Shown piece by piece: positions 1 to 13,079 of a DNA stretch of 64,000 nt; positions within the stretch are counted from its first letter, which is position 1; each line of letters begins with the position of its first letter. The translations under genes were made by a program, and so were the position numbers. This DNA is from Lottia gigantea (lineage: Eukaryota > Mollusca > Gastropoda > Lottiidae), in assembly GCF_000327385.1 (NCBI RefSeq), contig NW_008710984.1, positions 131,171 through 195,170 on the forward strand, read 5' to 3'. The notes beneath the pieces are model-generated. The model saw only the letters and a list, made by a program, of their open reading frames with translations. It was not told where the DNA came from and made no database searches.

Positions 1-2725
1 AAAGTCTATTTATGTATTGTGATGTAAGAATAAACATATCATCTAAAAATAGACTAATGGTAATGGTTCCTTCCTATATGGGCTTTTCCCTTTTCCCATT
101 TCGTCTTGATTTGTGTGTTTCGAATTTTGGCGAAATTATTGTTTCTAGGAATGTAAAATAATAACAATTCGTTTACTAGGGACCGGATCCATTTATATCG
201 TCTTTTTAGTAATACGATATTTTCACTGATATGGTGCAATCATGGTAAATAGACTCACGTTTTAATTTTAATGGAGCCTGCAGCTATAGGATCCTCCAAA
301 ACCCTTTGCATATATCAATTAAGCCACAAAGCAAGAATTTCAAGCTGTAACAAAAAACCCATCGGTTATGATGAGGTCTCATGTCAACCTAGTTTGTCAA
401 TAATCATTACAAAGCGATGTTCCCCCAGTCACGTTTAATGATACACATATAAGGAAACAACAATTTATTAAACTCATATACATTTGACGAAACTTGATAT
501 GATTGTTTGTAATCGCCCAAAGGATGAACCCTATTGAAAATCATAAATATCGAAAATGTTTAGTATGAGTTATTGCTCTTGTTTTTGAAATGCTCGTAAA
601 CACCCTAGAAGGCGCAATTCTTGACGGATTTGACGAAACTTGGTGTGAGTGTTTGTTATCACCCAATGATGAACTCTATTGAAAATCAGAAAAAATCAAA
701 AAATATTTAGTATGAGTTATTGTCCTTGTTCTTTTAAACATGTTTAATTTTTTAGCCCGTAAACACTCTAGAAGGCACAATTCTTGACAGAAGTATGACT
801 GAAGGTTGAATATTTCATTTTGGTTATTGTTATTGTACTGCCAAATGTTTTTATTCAAAAGTGGGTGGGCGTATATTACCTTGCCTGGCAAGCTATCTTT
901 TATATTATTGAAATATCATGGCATGAAAGATTTTATTTCAATCTAACAACATCATACATCAGGGCATATCAAATAACTTACGGAATAATATCCTTTCGGG
1001 AGATAACTTATGCATTTCAATATCAAGTTTTCGGAGATGAGCCTAAAAAATAATAATAAACTATGTAATCCATGTGGTAAATTTTTCATTTATCAATGCA
1101 TTCTAAAATCTTCTAATACACAAACGATTGAAGTACAAACATAAGATCAGATACTATGGTCAAATGTTACAGAAGCAGAAATAGTTAAGTTTTCTGGAGA
1201 TCGAACAGGTTGAAATTCAGTTACATGTTTCATTTTATTCGTTGATATTTCTAACACCTGTATTTAAATATCATTAATAAATCATATTTATTTTCAGTCC
1301 AATACTAATAGCTTTGAAGTGAGCGTAAAATTAACCAAGCGAACGTAAATCCTGAACAATGGCCTTCCATACATTAATGAATGAAAGCCTGGTACTTGAC
1401 TTACTATTGAAAAATACTGACCAAATGTTACCAATATAAATTATATTTACCATTCATCAAGAATAGTCCGATGTTTTATACAATATGAGTATAATGCACC
1501 AATAAGGCACATACTACCAAACCAAACAGTCTAAAAATGATTCATATACTTCACAAGTACTGCACCGGAAAACAGTAGTTTTTTTACAACTAGGGGATAG
1601 TGTTACCTCAAATAGTATGCTATGAGCCGAAAAAGCATGGGACCCTTTTCTGGCTCTTCTTCTTTGTTGTCCAGGTTAAGTGTCACATTAAAACTTTTTT
1701 TTAGGACTTTAACCTTGTTGTTGGAATGTGAAAATTCGAAAAGGTCCTATACATTTGAAAAGTGCTCAAATAGTAACGTCGTGTAAACGTCGTGGAGACA
1801 AACTTTGTCAAGTTTTTGGTTGGTTCGTAAATATGTTCAACGTTTCGGACTAAAAAAGAACTCAATTAATCATGTAATGCTTTCAGATAATGACGTGACG
1901 TAGAATTTCTATTACTATGGACCTGATTAAACCAAAGTGACCATACGTGTTAGGTTTTTAGAGGTGTATACAAGGTAAGTGGTAAATATGATCCTAATGA
2001 TAAATGAAACTCATCGAAAATCATGAAATTTTCACGTGTATAAGATGGGCAGCCGGGCGAGTCTCCTTTGTAAGAATGGGAGGGGCGTAGAAATGTCACT
2101 GAGTGTATATGCTGCGGGTGGACAATTGAATGCTATTGTGTCTTATCTAGAAATAATTAACAAGGAAGGGGGTCGATTACGTGGATATAGGCCTTTCATT
2201 GATAAAAGCAGTGAGAAGTTGCAAGTCGATAGTCCGAAATACAATGTCCACGCATAAATTACATTATGTATAGCAATTCTCAAATTTGATTTTTAAATTC
2301 TTATAAAAAAAAACAGAAACTATGAAAAAGGTTAAGACAATATATCGGGTGCCCCCACCCCCAAAAAAAACGTCCCAAAGTTCGACGGGTAGTATCTCAG
2401 CTGTTGGTAAACTGATCTCTTTCAAAATTCTCACAGATATACTTCAATATGTCGTTGTCCAATCCAGAAAATATGAAAGTCATCGAAAAATCATCGACCC
2501 AAACAAAATAACATGTCAAAAAATGGCCTTGATATTGCATTTGATAACCGAACCCAGTTCTACACGTTGAAATTAAATCAGAATCTCCCTTCAGAAGCAT
2601 GATGCACTTTCTTTTGTCGTATCGCTGAATACCGTTTTTTAACTGTAAGAATTTATTGACCATTTTTCGATTTTTATATTTCATTTCTGTTTTTATGTCA
2701 TTGTGTAGATTATCGAGTTTGGAGA
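1..2725. other. Intergenic, no gene recognised
   Basis: I see no supported exon here. About 475-905 holds a repeat with two units of roughly 146 bp (each with a 'gacgaaacttg' core) and a right end containing GGGCGTAT and the palindrome CTTGCCTGGCAAG. A 73-residue open frame at 2036-2257 has no recognisable domain. The last bases before 2726 contain a possible acceptor (gtgtag, ending 2708), which would place a 5'UTR intron of the first peptide gene in this stretch. Confidence 0.5.
475..905 (+). mobile_element. Pearl/Helentron-like repeat, partial copy
   Basis: The right end (about 866-905) shows GGGCGTAT followed by the hairpin palindrome CTTGCCTGGCAAG and CTATCTT, the same terminus as in the longer copies at 47646-48672 and 57354-58207. 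The body has two diverged units about 146 bp apart, unrelated to the 170-bp unit of those copies but similar to the body of the copy near 25.9-26.4 kb. No left terminus was found, so it is probably truncated. Confidence 0.5.
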
Positions 2726-3862
2726 ATGTTACTTCGATATATATTTGGTTTTATGCTCTGTATGTCTATGATTGTATTAATTGATAGTCGACCTGCATCA
2801 GATTTATTAGGTATGTATATTAAGGTGAAGTATGGGTGCAGTAGACAATGATTGGGAGATTGATGTCACACTCCCACTTTTAATGAAGTAAGACGAAGTG
2901 TAGAAAATGGTTAAAGAGAAAGAGTTAAAGATGGAGTGGATCTATAAAACAGGAATTGTGACTTAAACTATCTGTCACTGTTTAAATATATGTTTTGTGC
3001 TAATGTTATTAATTCGGTGACTCAATATCTGTAATTTTATCAACTTTATTTGCTTATACTTGTAACTGGTTGAGAATTTAATATAGTATTTATACATATA
3101 CATATTTCATGCCAATTCAATACCGGTATCTTATGATTCAATTACTTGCGTTATTTCTTCGGACAATTCTTTATATTTTGCTACTAATTCGACTCAAAAT
3201 ATCCCCTAAATAATTTCACTTCATGTTGCACAAATTTGTTATATGACGTTGACAGCTAGTGCAAGACTTAAGATGATTCATATTTGATTTTCACTTGTTT
3301 TACTATTCATATACTTATTATAGCTTGACTTTTATTCAGAAAACTTAAGAGTCAAAAGAGGAGCTAAAGGTGAAGGAACTGGTTCTTTCACAAAACGACC
3401 ACCCCAATTCCAAAAAGGTAGTAAAGGTAAGTAGTCACTATTATGGTCCTAAAGTTATAAAGTTTTCACTTTGATAATAATACGTTTGGCGTTGAGTTCA
3501 TGTGTAATATATCTTGACACACACTTTCTGTACTAAGGAAGTGTAATATCTTGATACACAGTAATGTACTAATGTAATATCTTGATATACAGTAATGTAC
3601 TAATGTAATATCTTGATACACAGTAATGTACTATAGAAGTGTAATATCTTGATCTAAGGACGCCTCTTGATACGTGGTCCTGTGCTTTGGAAAGTTTAAA
3701 ATCTTGATACATAGGGTACCGGTATTCGATTGTTTTAAGGGAGTGTGAAATCTTATTAACTTGACACAACTCCAAATCTTAATAAAGTCATACATGATAT
3801 TATTTGATGTTTTTCCAGATCGGCATGGTAAGAATTTCTGTTGTAACAAACCACCAGGATAA
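2726..3862 (+). CDS. CCN peptide precursor 1 (putative amidated secreted peptide)
   Basis: Family not recognised. Exons 2726-2810, 3340-3426 and 3819-3862 are joined by phase-1 introns (donors GTATGT and GTAAGT; acceptors ttattcag and tttttccag) and give 71 residues. Residues 1-21 are hydrophobic (MLLRYIFGFMLCMSMIVLI...) and look like a signal peptide ending before RPAS. The middle exon is basic, with dibasic sites VKR and TKR. The last exon encodes DRHGKNFCCNKPPG then stop: a vicinal-cysteine CCN core and a C-terminal Gly that could be amidated. AATAAA lies at 3950-3955. A possible acceptor at 2707-2708 suggests a 5'UTR intron. Exon layout, phases, the post-signal RPA motif and the CCN ending match the genes at 9595 and 20651, which is the main support. 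Inferred role: neuropeptide, hormone or other secreted peptide. A toxin-like or defence role is not excluded. Confidence 0.7.
3520..3660. repeat. 31-bp tandem repeat in intron 2 of CCN gene 1
   Basis: Units beginning 'gtaatatcttgata' start at 3543, 3574 and 3605 (31-bp spacing), with a further diverged unit at 3641. They lie wholly within the second intron of the first peptide gene. Confidence 0.75.
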
Positions 3863-6800
3863 CGACTCTTATCCAGCTGTATCACTCAGTGCAAGATTAT
3901 ATATGTTATTAGTAAAATAGAAAAATGAAAATGGTCACAAAATGTGTTTAATAAATAGGCAACGTATAATGTCACTGATTGGTACGTTTTCCTTATTTTT
4001 CCGATGAAGTGTAGGCCTAGGCTACGTTGCCAGATTGGTCGAGATCTCGTTATTTTTGCTGTTCAATAACCCAATACACTAGGCCTATGTCTGGATCTGA
4101 ACACGATGTGAACACAATCCAGGCTTCGTGAACGCGAATCCCAGGACAGAAACCCAAATACAGATACTATCTCGTTTCAATTTTGATAGCTCGTCGTCCG
4201 TAAGAGTAAAAAAGAAATTTACCATTTTCGTGGAAGGCAGTGGCGGTAGGCCTACCAGCCTCCCGATATTATATTCTTTAACTCGATAAACTGTAAATAT
4301 TTGAATGTCACGTGGTATTGCGTCATCGGAAGTCAATAAATACAGCGTCGTGTTTTTGTTCATTACGTCATCGTGGGATTCCAATTAATTTGACCTGGAA
4401 GCTTGTCAGTAGGCCTACGCTCAGATGCAATACTAATGTAAATATAATTCACATAGATTGTGTACATACGATGCCACATCTGACTTTGTTACCAGAATCA
4501 GAACACGAACTTAGTAGACTGCCATGTGGAAGGCGTGGCTAAAGCCAAACTGCTGATCACGTTCATGCGCAATGAAAGAATGTTTTCAACTACTGAAAAC
4601 ACTTGAAAGGCCACACTAATAATTGACAGACGGCTAATAAAACTAAGTTGAAAATCGATAGTTGACTCTCGCTTTCTCTCAAAGAGTGCCGCCAGCTTGA
4701 ATAATCGCGGATTATTTTGTGAATTGGCTGATTAACATTTGTATAGGCCTATATGAAGCTGACCCACAAAATACAATTTACATGTGATTTAAAGTTTTGG
4801 TTGATATAATCACTACGTAACTAAAAAAGAAATAGATTGATTTTGCATGATCATGAAAATTTAATGATTTAGATGTGGGTCAAACAAGTTCGTGCCTGTT
4901 ATTTTCATATAAGAACGACTCGTAGGTCTAGTTTTGCAATGGAGTTCGCTTTTATTCTAAAGTATGTGTGACGTTTGTCTAATGGATGATGCCATTGGAA
5001 AAGCCACACGGAAATAAAATCGATCTATATTTTCATCAGATTATCCTCAAAATTAGCCTTATATATTTGATCTAATTTCTAGTATTACAGGGCCACAAAA
5101 GCTCTTTACCCGTTGAGTGTCGATGAACCTATACACCTACGCGATTATATACCTAACAAAATCCAACCAAACGCAAACAAAGCAAACCAAATGTTACCAA
5201 TAAGATTTGATATCGGAAAACAAGACGATTAAGGACAGTTTCAATACAATGTTATATTGATTGACTTAAATATTTGACGAAGGTACGTTACTGGTGAACT
5301 TTAGTAATAAATACGTCGGTTTTGAGAGTGGTGCGTAAAAAATTGTGTACAATCCATATGATAAGTGTTCTATTTTGATTATTTTCGAAATAAAAAAGGA
5401 GATTAAAAAGTAAGGCTAAATCAAAATATATTCAACCAAAAACATTTTGACCACAGGAACTTCCATTGTGACAATCTGATGTTTACAGTAATATAGTATA
5501 GTGTGGTTTGTATTATTCAATTTATACCAACAAAGTCCTTTGGTGTGCTCTGGTACCCTTTATGATGTTATCAGGTATCCATTCTATCTGTGATATTCTC
5601 TAGTATCATTTTGTCATATTCTCTTGTAACCTCTATGATTTTAAGAAAAATCTTGCTGTGTTCATGTCAATACTACCTCAAAGTAGAGTTGGGCCATGTG
5701 AGGCTTTTGTGTATCGTGATATAGACAATTTTGTATCAAGATTAATTCAAATATCTTGATATAGTAAATTATCTGGAAATAAACTCTTTGTAATGTTATG
5801 AAGCATTTATTGTTTTGCTTTTAGCTATTTGAAAACTGGCGCATGAGGCCCAAGATCTAAGACTTTGTCAAATTTTGATGTTGACATTTCAAAGTAAGCC
5901 AAGCAATTTAGCCACGAGGCTGATTGAGGATGGGTTATTCTCAATCAGACACATTTAAATTTATGTCTATCAAAACCAAATATATCTAGTGTTGTATTCT
6001 CGTTGTAATGTATATAATACAGATCGTGATATAATTCCCTTAGTAAATTATACTTTACTAAATGGCAAGAGTGTGAGATATAGGTGCTGTAACATGTAAA
6101 GAACACATCAAACAACTTCTATAAGGAAAAATAGTTTATAGGGAGGATATTCATGACCTGAAAGAGGATGGATTTCTGATTTCTGACCAACCTCCACAAA
6201 ATGACACCAAGGTGCTCTAGTGAGGTTCACCAACTGGGCGTAGTTAGGCTTACACGACCAAGCTGAGATTCAAATGTAACTGCATAGCGCGGGTCATAGA
6301 AAGTAGTTGTCTAATGGCAAGCCTTTAAGGAGCCATGTTACGTGTTTTATAAATAGTTTTTAAACGGTCATTTTGGCCCAATTTATAAAATATTATCCAG
6401 AGTTTCGAGAACTGATCATAAAATAACAGACTTAATTGAAGAATTAATAGTTTCTGTAGGTCAACGTCGTTAAACTCGAACAGTGCTAAAATCTTAGGAT
6501 ATCGTCTTTTTTACGCCTGATATCGCGAAATATCGTCACGATAGCATCTATATATGGGTATGGGAAAAGTGTCATATCGTATCGTCCGGATTTTTCTCAT
6601 ACCGTTTTTTTCGGAGTGGAATGGACACTATCAGGTGCAAGTTGTGTTCTAACGGCATTCTATATTTCATAAAAACTCTCTACCTTGTTTTATCAAATAC
6701 TTAGTTATGTCCCTTGATCAACAGAACTCACCAATTGCTGGTATACCAAAAGATGGAAAATGTATTTCAAGTAACAACAAAAAGAAAATTAACGATTAAA

Positions 6801-9218
6801 GAACTTAGGAATCATGCGTTTAGAACGTTATTTTTCTTTATTTATATTATACTTACGGTGACAAACGTTTTCTCGAGGTCATTAGGTTTGTTGAATAAAA
6901 GATCACGGTCCCTATTTAAATTGTTCTTTTTAAACATAATATATCTATAAAGAAAAAATGACAATCTGAATAATATGCAGCTCTAAATTCTTTTTCCCCG
7001 GGATGGACTTATGGATGAAAAGAACAATAAAGCAGAAAAGAACATACGAAACCATCTAGGTCTGTATTCAAAATAGAAATGAATTTCGAAAATTCATCTG
7101 TAATTAAAATTGATTTAAATTTTTTAGAAAAAAATGTAATGATAAGCTAAACTAACTATATAAATGTAAACATGGTATGTAAACATGTTTCTTCAGATAA
7201 AATTTTATATTCTCGGAGTACTTCATAACAACATAAAAAAGAGTAAATCAAATGGATATAATCCCCAATCTCGGTCAAAAACAACTTATTGAAAGCCTTG
7301 ATTAGATATAAAAACCTATTCATTCAGTTTATACGTCAACAACTACAATTGGGAAGTATCTATCAATGATATAGATCTTTAATTAGTTCAATGACAATAT
7401 CCCACCCTAGAATTGAATAGAAAGGGTGTGTAAATAGGGGCACTGACCCAAATTAAAAGTCTTTTAAAGGAATACTACCTCTTAAAAAGACTCAAACTTG
7501 GTCAACAAATGTATATAGATTCACCAGTTGGACTTACAGATGCCATGACTATAAAGAATAGAATCTCTTTATAACACCCTAAATCCATTAAACTAAATAA
7601 TTGTTGAAAAACACGAAGCAAAATAACTTAGTTTAATGAATTCTTATTAAGATTTGTGGATTTATTTGATTTTAGAGGGATTCTGTTGTATAGTTTTGAC
7701 ACCAGGTAATTCCACTGATGAACAACGACTCATTTTACATATTTCAATTTTGTGGTCATCCTAAGAGGAAGTATACCTTTAAGTAATGGGAAACTTATAA
7801 TATAGATATTAAAAGTCTAGAACAAGGCAATATTGCGAAGGAAACCTCAGATAAGGAAGAAGTATTTACTTATCAAGGATTTATAAGAGATAAACTACTC
7901 CACACAAGGTAAATTTTCATTGTTAATTTATGTACTGTATTCTTATTTTTCAAATGCTGCATTTAGTGAACCTTAGAACATAACCCGACCAATCTGGCAT
8001 TACCTGTTCTTCAGACATGATATACGGATGATATATCAGCATGTTTAGATATATGGGAATATATACTACTTTTGGATCACTTTGAGAATTTTCACAATTC
8101 TACCATCCGAAGTACATTGTACAATATCCGACATGTAAAAATGACATTCATTGACATTCATACCTCATTCTATATAACGTCCGAGGAAAGGGTAGGGCCA
8201 GATTTGTCGAGTTACATAGAACCGGAATGAGCGATCCTCTGACCGTTAATCGCAGTTGCAAAAGGTGACACACAGGGGCGTAGCGTGACCATTTTGGTTG
8301 GAGAGGGGGGGGGGGGGGGTGTTACTTCTAAGATATTCCGACGAACACGTGGTCTTTTAAACGCTCCTTTTGAGAAAAAAAATAACTAGCACTAAGTTAT
8401 TATCCATAAGACGCTAATGGCTGGGACCATCGGTAAAATCGAACGGTTGATATTCCTAATATTGTCAATATTTACAATATTTACCGTTCCTGTCAGTAGA
8501 GCCGATTGCATTGGGATCTTTAAAGTCATTGGGAAATGATGCAACAACTTGTCGACTTGTTTCTTGGTACAACTGAAACATTTTACCGACAATCACATTT
8601 AATTTAGTTTACCGATAACATCATAACCGCAAAATGGTTTTCACGCTTTCGCTTAACCAATCGGTTTTACTGACGGCTGTAGCCATTACCGTCTTAGACC
8701 GACCGATTCCGCGGAGTACGGTGTTGGATTATCGATACAGAAGATCATAGAAGCATACTCGTGCTTCTTCTATTTTCGATTCTTCTAATTTCGAGGGTAT
8801 TAATTATCACACACAGTGCACTGCACCGAATAAACTCGAACCGCACCCTGCACCTAATAACCTTGCCATGAACACCGTACCGAATATACCCTAATCGTAC
8901 ATTGCATCTCTTTTTTTCGATGCCATAAATTTCCAGTCGACTTGTTTAAGTATCATTATTAGATTAAATATTAAAGTTTATTTACTTGATATATTTAATC
9001 TTGCATTTCAACAAATGTTACTACTGTATATTATTTACTTAAACTGCACTATCCTGTTATGGTTTTCTTTGATGCTTATGCCATACATTAGATATTACTG
9101 AGATTCCTTTTTTAAAAATATTTCTTTGAAGTCTATTGTCTGCAGTAATCTTATAATTCTATAAGATATTCTGATATGGTATATATATGTATGACAATAT
9201 TCCAATTGCTAAGGTAAG
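3863..9218. other. Intergenic, no gene recognised
   Basis: The stretch is AT-rich. After the 3' end of the first peptide gene I find no exon with a domain or paired splice sites. About 5690-6600 may be an old DNA-transposon remnant: it starts 'gagttgggcc' with 'tatcgtgatatag' and ends in a 'catatcgtatcgtcc' stretch, but I could not fix its ends. A G run lies at about 8309-8327 beside 'caggggcgtagc', a sequence often seen at ends of short interspersed elements. A 99-residue minus-strand frame at 4085-4384 has no recognisable features. Confidence 0.45.
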
Positions 9219-9219
9219 G

Positions 9220-9513
9220 TGACTCACATACGACATTATTTCGCTTTTTATTTCGAATTAAAAACTTGAATTTTCACCTGATAATTCTTGTAATTTTGAA
9301 TTAAAAACCTTTTAATTCTATATGACCAGCCTCCATCTTCTTGAATTATCACCTATGTGAAAATAAAAGTTTTTAATTCAAAATTATAAGAATTATCACC
9401 TTATTTTCACCCAGGTTAAAATTAAAGTTTCATCTAAGCAAAAATAATTTTCACTAAGGTGGAAATTAAAGTTTTTAATTTAAAATAAAAAGTGAAATAT
9501 TTATGTGATCCAC
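9220..9513. mobile_element. MITE-like foldback element
   Basis: The ends form imperfect terminal inverted repeats of about 48 bp. The left arm starts 'ggtgactcacata' and runs to 'gaattaaaaactt'; the right arm is the reverse complement of 'ggtggatcacata' to 'aattaaaaactt'. Inside is a second inverted pair of about 28 bp, at roughly 9282-9309 and 9368-9396. There is no coding capacity. A fragment of the same family ('gaactaaaaacttcaatttt') recurs near 37203-37240. It sits just upstream of the second CCN peptide gene. Target-site duplication was not resolved, so the superfamily is unknown. Confidence 0.65.
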
Positions 9514-9594
9514 CGTACTAAGCACCTTGTGGTTACTAAAAGCACCTTCATCGTGGAAATACAATAGGCCTACATTTTATTTCAGAAATAAAAC

Positions 9595-11263
9595 ATGAAA
9601 TTAGAAGGTTTGATCTGGGCAATACTGGGATGTATATTTCTTATTTATACAGTTGAATGCCGTCCAGCAAATATTTTGGAAGGTCAGTGTAAATTCATGC
9701 TACCTAATTACAGGCAAACAAACACATTAATTAAGGTCATCGCTTGAAAATATTGGATTGTTCGAGAACATGTGTCATCAATTAAGAGTATTAGTATCAA
9801 ACCTTATTCGAATGAACAAGAACACTCCAATTTTTCTTGCCCAAGATATGATAAAACCCTATAGTTTTTCGTATGAGTTGATCATTTATCGATCTTCTGA
9901 AGGATAGGAACTAGAGCAGATGAAAATTATTGCCAATCGTAGCCAAACCATGAAAATTTTAAGGATTTTAGTTACCTTATCGCAAGATTTCTTACGATTA
10001 TTGTGCCAATAAAGGAAAACATCTTTAATCCACACTGTTCTTGATGGCCTGGTAATGGTTTGATTATGAATTTTATTATGAATTTCCTCCCAGGAAGTTG
10101 ATTGCACGAAAAACCCTTTTGAAATTAACTCACAAAATCTTTAAGATCAATCCGCTCTGATTACTATTAGATATTGTATTAGGGCACAGCGAAATCAGAT
10201 CGTCATTTCAATTGTTTTAGATATTAGCTTGCTGAGAAGAATTTTGAGACAAATCGCACCAACTCTACCTCCATTTCCACCTCCAACTCCATATAGTAAG
10301 TAGTGATTAGTAATTGAGATATTTGAAGTATATAGAATCTGAGAATTTTACACCCAGTCACAATACTGTAACATCCACAGGAAGCTTGTTTTCCAAAACA
10401 TGCTGACTATTCTGTCCCCCATTTCTTTATAATAACACTATGTTTGATTAATTGCAGCATGTGGAATTTCCAACTGAATTTCCACACAAGTGCATAATTT
10501 GTCTATCCTATGCTCTATGATAAAAAGTAACATTAAAATGAAATAGCGTGCATACGCATCTTATAACCATTTTTGAGATACAAAAACGCGAAATAATGCA
10601 ATTTTTGCAACCCACAGTAGTAGTTTTGTAGATCTCACATTTGATATCGGGTTGTCGTTTCCACCAGAATACCTTCACAGTTTTATCTATTTTCAGGATT
10701 TGAGCATGTTTGTTGCAATGGTGGTATGTCAGGGTAGACGGGGCAATAAGGCTGTGAAAGCGCACATATCCAGTCAAATCTGAAATAAATCAATTATAAA
10801 AGATATCAGTCTTTAATTTAAACTATCAGTGTTTCACGTGGATTGGTATGGGCAAAACACTTTTGGAAATGATTATAAATCTATGATTGCCAAACGCAAT
10901 ATTGTGTCCTGAAAGAGTTTTTATACACATGTAAATGTTTCCGTATATTATCGTGGCCTCTGTCCGACAGACCGTCAATACTTCTTGTGAGACTACAGTT
11001 TATATCTGATTTTAATTAACTTGAATCTGGTCATTTATATTGATGAGATTTTGGCCATGAATTTTTTTTTTTTTTCGGTTCTTTCTTTCTTTTCTTTATT
11101 TTTGATATTAGGGTGGTTGAAAGGTGACAAGCTACTATCAAACAGAAGGCACTGGCACAGGGTTAAAGCTATGATCATGTTTTTGTTCAGTTTTGTTTAG
11201 TTTCCTTTATTTTTATTTTTAGATCAAGGTGGTTGGATGTGTTGTAACAATGGCATTGGATAA
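9595..11263 (+). CDS. CCN peptide precursor 2, distal isoform
   Basis: Family not recognised. Exons 9595-9682, 10221-10295 and 11223-11263 have phase-1 junctions (donors GTCAGT and GTAAGT; acceptors attgttttag and atttttag) and give 67 residues. Residues 1-22 form a hydrophobic signal peptide (MKLEGLIWAILGCIFLIYT...), followed by RPANILE, closely resembling RPASDLLE of the gene at 2726. The middle exon has an RR site and a proline-rich stretch (APTLPPFPPPTP). The terminal exon encodes NQGGWMCCNNGIG then stop, with the CCN core and C-terminal Gly of the family. AATAAA is at 11650-11655. A strong acceptor (tatttcag, ending 9585) lies nine bases before the ATG, suggesting an upstream 5'UTR exon. 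The gene also has a proximal alternative terminal exon at 10697-10737. Confidence 0.72.
10697..10737 (+). CDS. Alternative terminal exon of CCN gene 2
   Basis: This short exon lies inside the last intron of the 9595-11263 gene. An acceptor with a pyrimidine tract (tatctattttcag) ends at 10696. Joined in phase 1 to the exon ending 10295, it reads RFEHVCCNGGMSG then stop, giving a second 67-residue precursor. It has the family CCN core, a C-terminal Gly and its own AATAAA at 10784-10789, 47 bases after the stop. The frame, phase, length and ending all match the other three CCN terminal exons, so chance is unlikely. The two terminal exons cannot be used in one protein. Transcription is not shown by sequence alone. 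Confidence 0.68.
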
Positions 11264-12119
11264 ACCAAAGGGTGTGCAATGTTCTGTGAGAGCAATGATA
11301 TGGTACTTTAACGAACTAGTGTAATAATTGTATATCTTTCTATTGTTCTAGTTTTATTCCATTTATTCATATATATTCATATTGGAAGACTAATTTTTAT
11401 ATCTGTAAAAAAAATAGCCTTTCTCACAAGTTTATAATCAAGTCATAATGAGCTAAATTCCAATGATCGATCGGTTACTTCATAAATATTCTAGTTTCAC
11501 ACTTTTCATAAGGGAGATAATTTTAAAGTCACCAATCGATAATTTCAATCTTTATGGTATTTCAGTTTTGAGATCTGGTATAGGTTTTGTTTTCACGTTA
11601 ACGGATTCAGTTTGCACTGTAGCCTACATTATTATATATTATTACCTTCAATAAAACCCTTTACAAACCTTTTATTATGTTTGTTATATATCCACAACTA
11701 TTCCTTATATCATATTGATAATATTTTAATTTGATTTAATTCTTGTTGAAATCTGTTTTTTCCGTAAAATATGTATTGGCTAATATGTTATTAAATAATT
11801 TACATTGAACCTTTCTATGTCGCCATCAGCTCTGTGTTCAAACGACGCTTGCTATATCTTCTAGGTATTCTTACCAAGCTTAACATATTATAGATATAAG
11901 TTAGATTTTTTAATATCAAAAAGGTTTGTTTTTCTATATAAAAAAATATCCGCCGGTTAGGAAGATTGGTGTAGCTGAGGGGTTGGGAGTCTTCGTCGAA
12001 ACATTTGAAAATTTGAACTAAATATCAGGAATATTCGACTCAATATCCAGAAAGCTGGACTTAGTATGTGGAATATTCGACCTACCTATTCCAATGAGCA
12101 AAATAAAAAAAAACTGTAA
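11264..12119. other. 3' flank of CCN gene 2, no further gene
   Basis: Contains the probable 3'UTR and poly(A) signal (11650-11655) of the second peptide gene, then AT-rich DNA up to the TAA target site of the Harbinger element. No exon was recognised. Confidence 0.5.
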
Positions 12120-12539
12120 GGGCCGTATGCTGCGCTCAAACTTAACTCTAAGTCAGACTTCGGGTAAAGTCAGACTTTGTAAAGTTTCGCCTGAGTTCGA
12201 CTTTGTAACTAATTCATTTCGGTATGCATGGCTTCAACTTAAACTTATCTTTGTTAAGTTTAACTACCTCTGTCTATGTACGAAAAACCAACGATAACTC
12301 AAAGAATTATAATTTAATTTCGAATATATTTGTTAATAGAAAAAGTGATTTTTTTACTAAAATTTTGATCGGACACTTACGGACAGCAAGAATTTGGCAT
12401 GTTTCTTTACTATAAATACGCATCAGGGTCATTACAAATCATGATTTGATTGATTGTTCAAGATATCAGATAATTACTTACTGTAATTCCTTATCGATGT
12501 AGTGGATGAGTTTAAGGGTGTATTGGAGTCGAAACAAAA

Positions 12540-12730
12540 TTATATTCGGTCCATACAAAGGAAGGAAAAGGCGTGGAGAGAAATAGAGGCCCACTTTCTT
12601 TAAACGAGATCACAAGCAGTTAAAGAAATGCTGGAATAATTTGAAAATGAAGGTAAAAAAATCTGTAGCGATTGAAAAAAGAGAGAAAGAAAACTGGTGG
12701 TGGTATACTGGAGACAATGGATTCTAGTAA
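12540..12730 (+). pseudogene. Harbinger Myb/SANT-like ORF remnant
   Basis: Two frames carry pieces of a Myb/SANT-like DNA-binding domain: RKEKAWREIEAHFL and, after a frame change near 12602, KRDHKQLKKCWNNLKMKVKK. Tryptophan spacing and the R..QLK..W.NLK pattern fit the accessory DNA-binding protein encoded by PIF/Harbinger elements, and it lies between the element's inverted repeats on the strand opposite the transposase. A stop and a frameshift break it. Confidence 0.6.
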
Positions 12731-13079
12731 TTCAAATCAGGTGTGTGCTATGATACCGCGGCACAAATACACCCTTTGCAGAATGATTTTGATAACGATA
12801 TAGATTTCCATCAAGATAGCTTCACTTTGGCTCAACGGATGTCGGGTTAGTTAAAGGGATACAGTTCTCTGATTATACATAATTTGAACTTCTCAAATCC
12901 GCAAATCCAATTTCAATAAAAAGTAGATATTAATATGTCACTTCGAATTGACAAGTGCTGTGGAAATTTCGAAAGGAGATAAATTACGAGACTGATTCCA
13001 CGTCTTCGAAATAAGTTGCACGATTCGAACTGTTAAGTAACACCTTACTTTAAACAACCCCTTCTGCATTGGTAGTGAA

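Noticed and set aside
820-1053. 77-residue frame
   Set aside because: Runs across the end of a pearl-like repeat; no domain.
4085-4384. 99-residue minus-strand frame
   Set aside because: No domain, no signal or membrane segment, no convincing splice partner.
6084-6100. Possible further CCN exon (tgctgtaacatgtaa reads C-C-N-M-stop)
   Set aside because: The nearest AG gives phase 2, not the phase 1 of the family; no Gly end and no pyrimidine tract.
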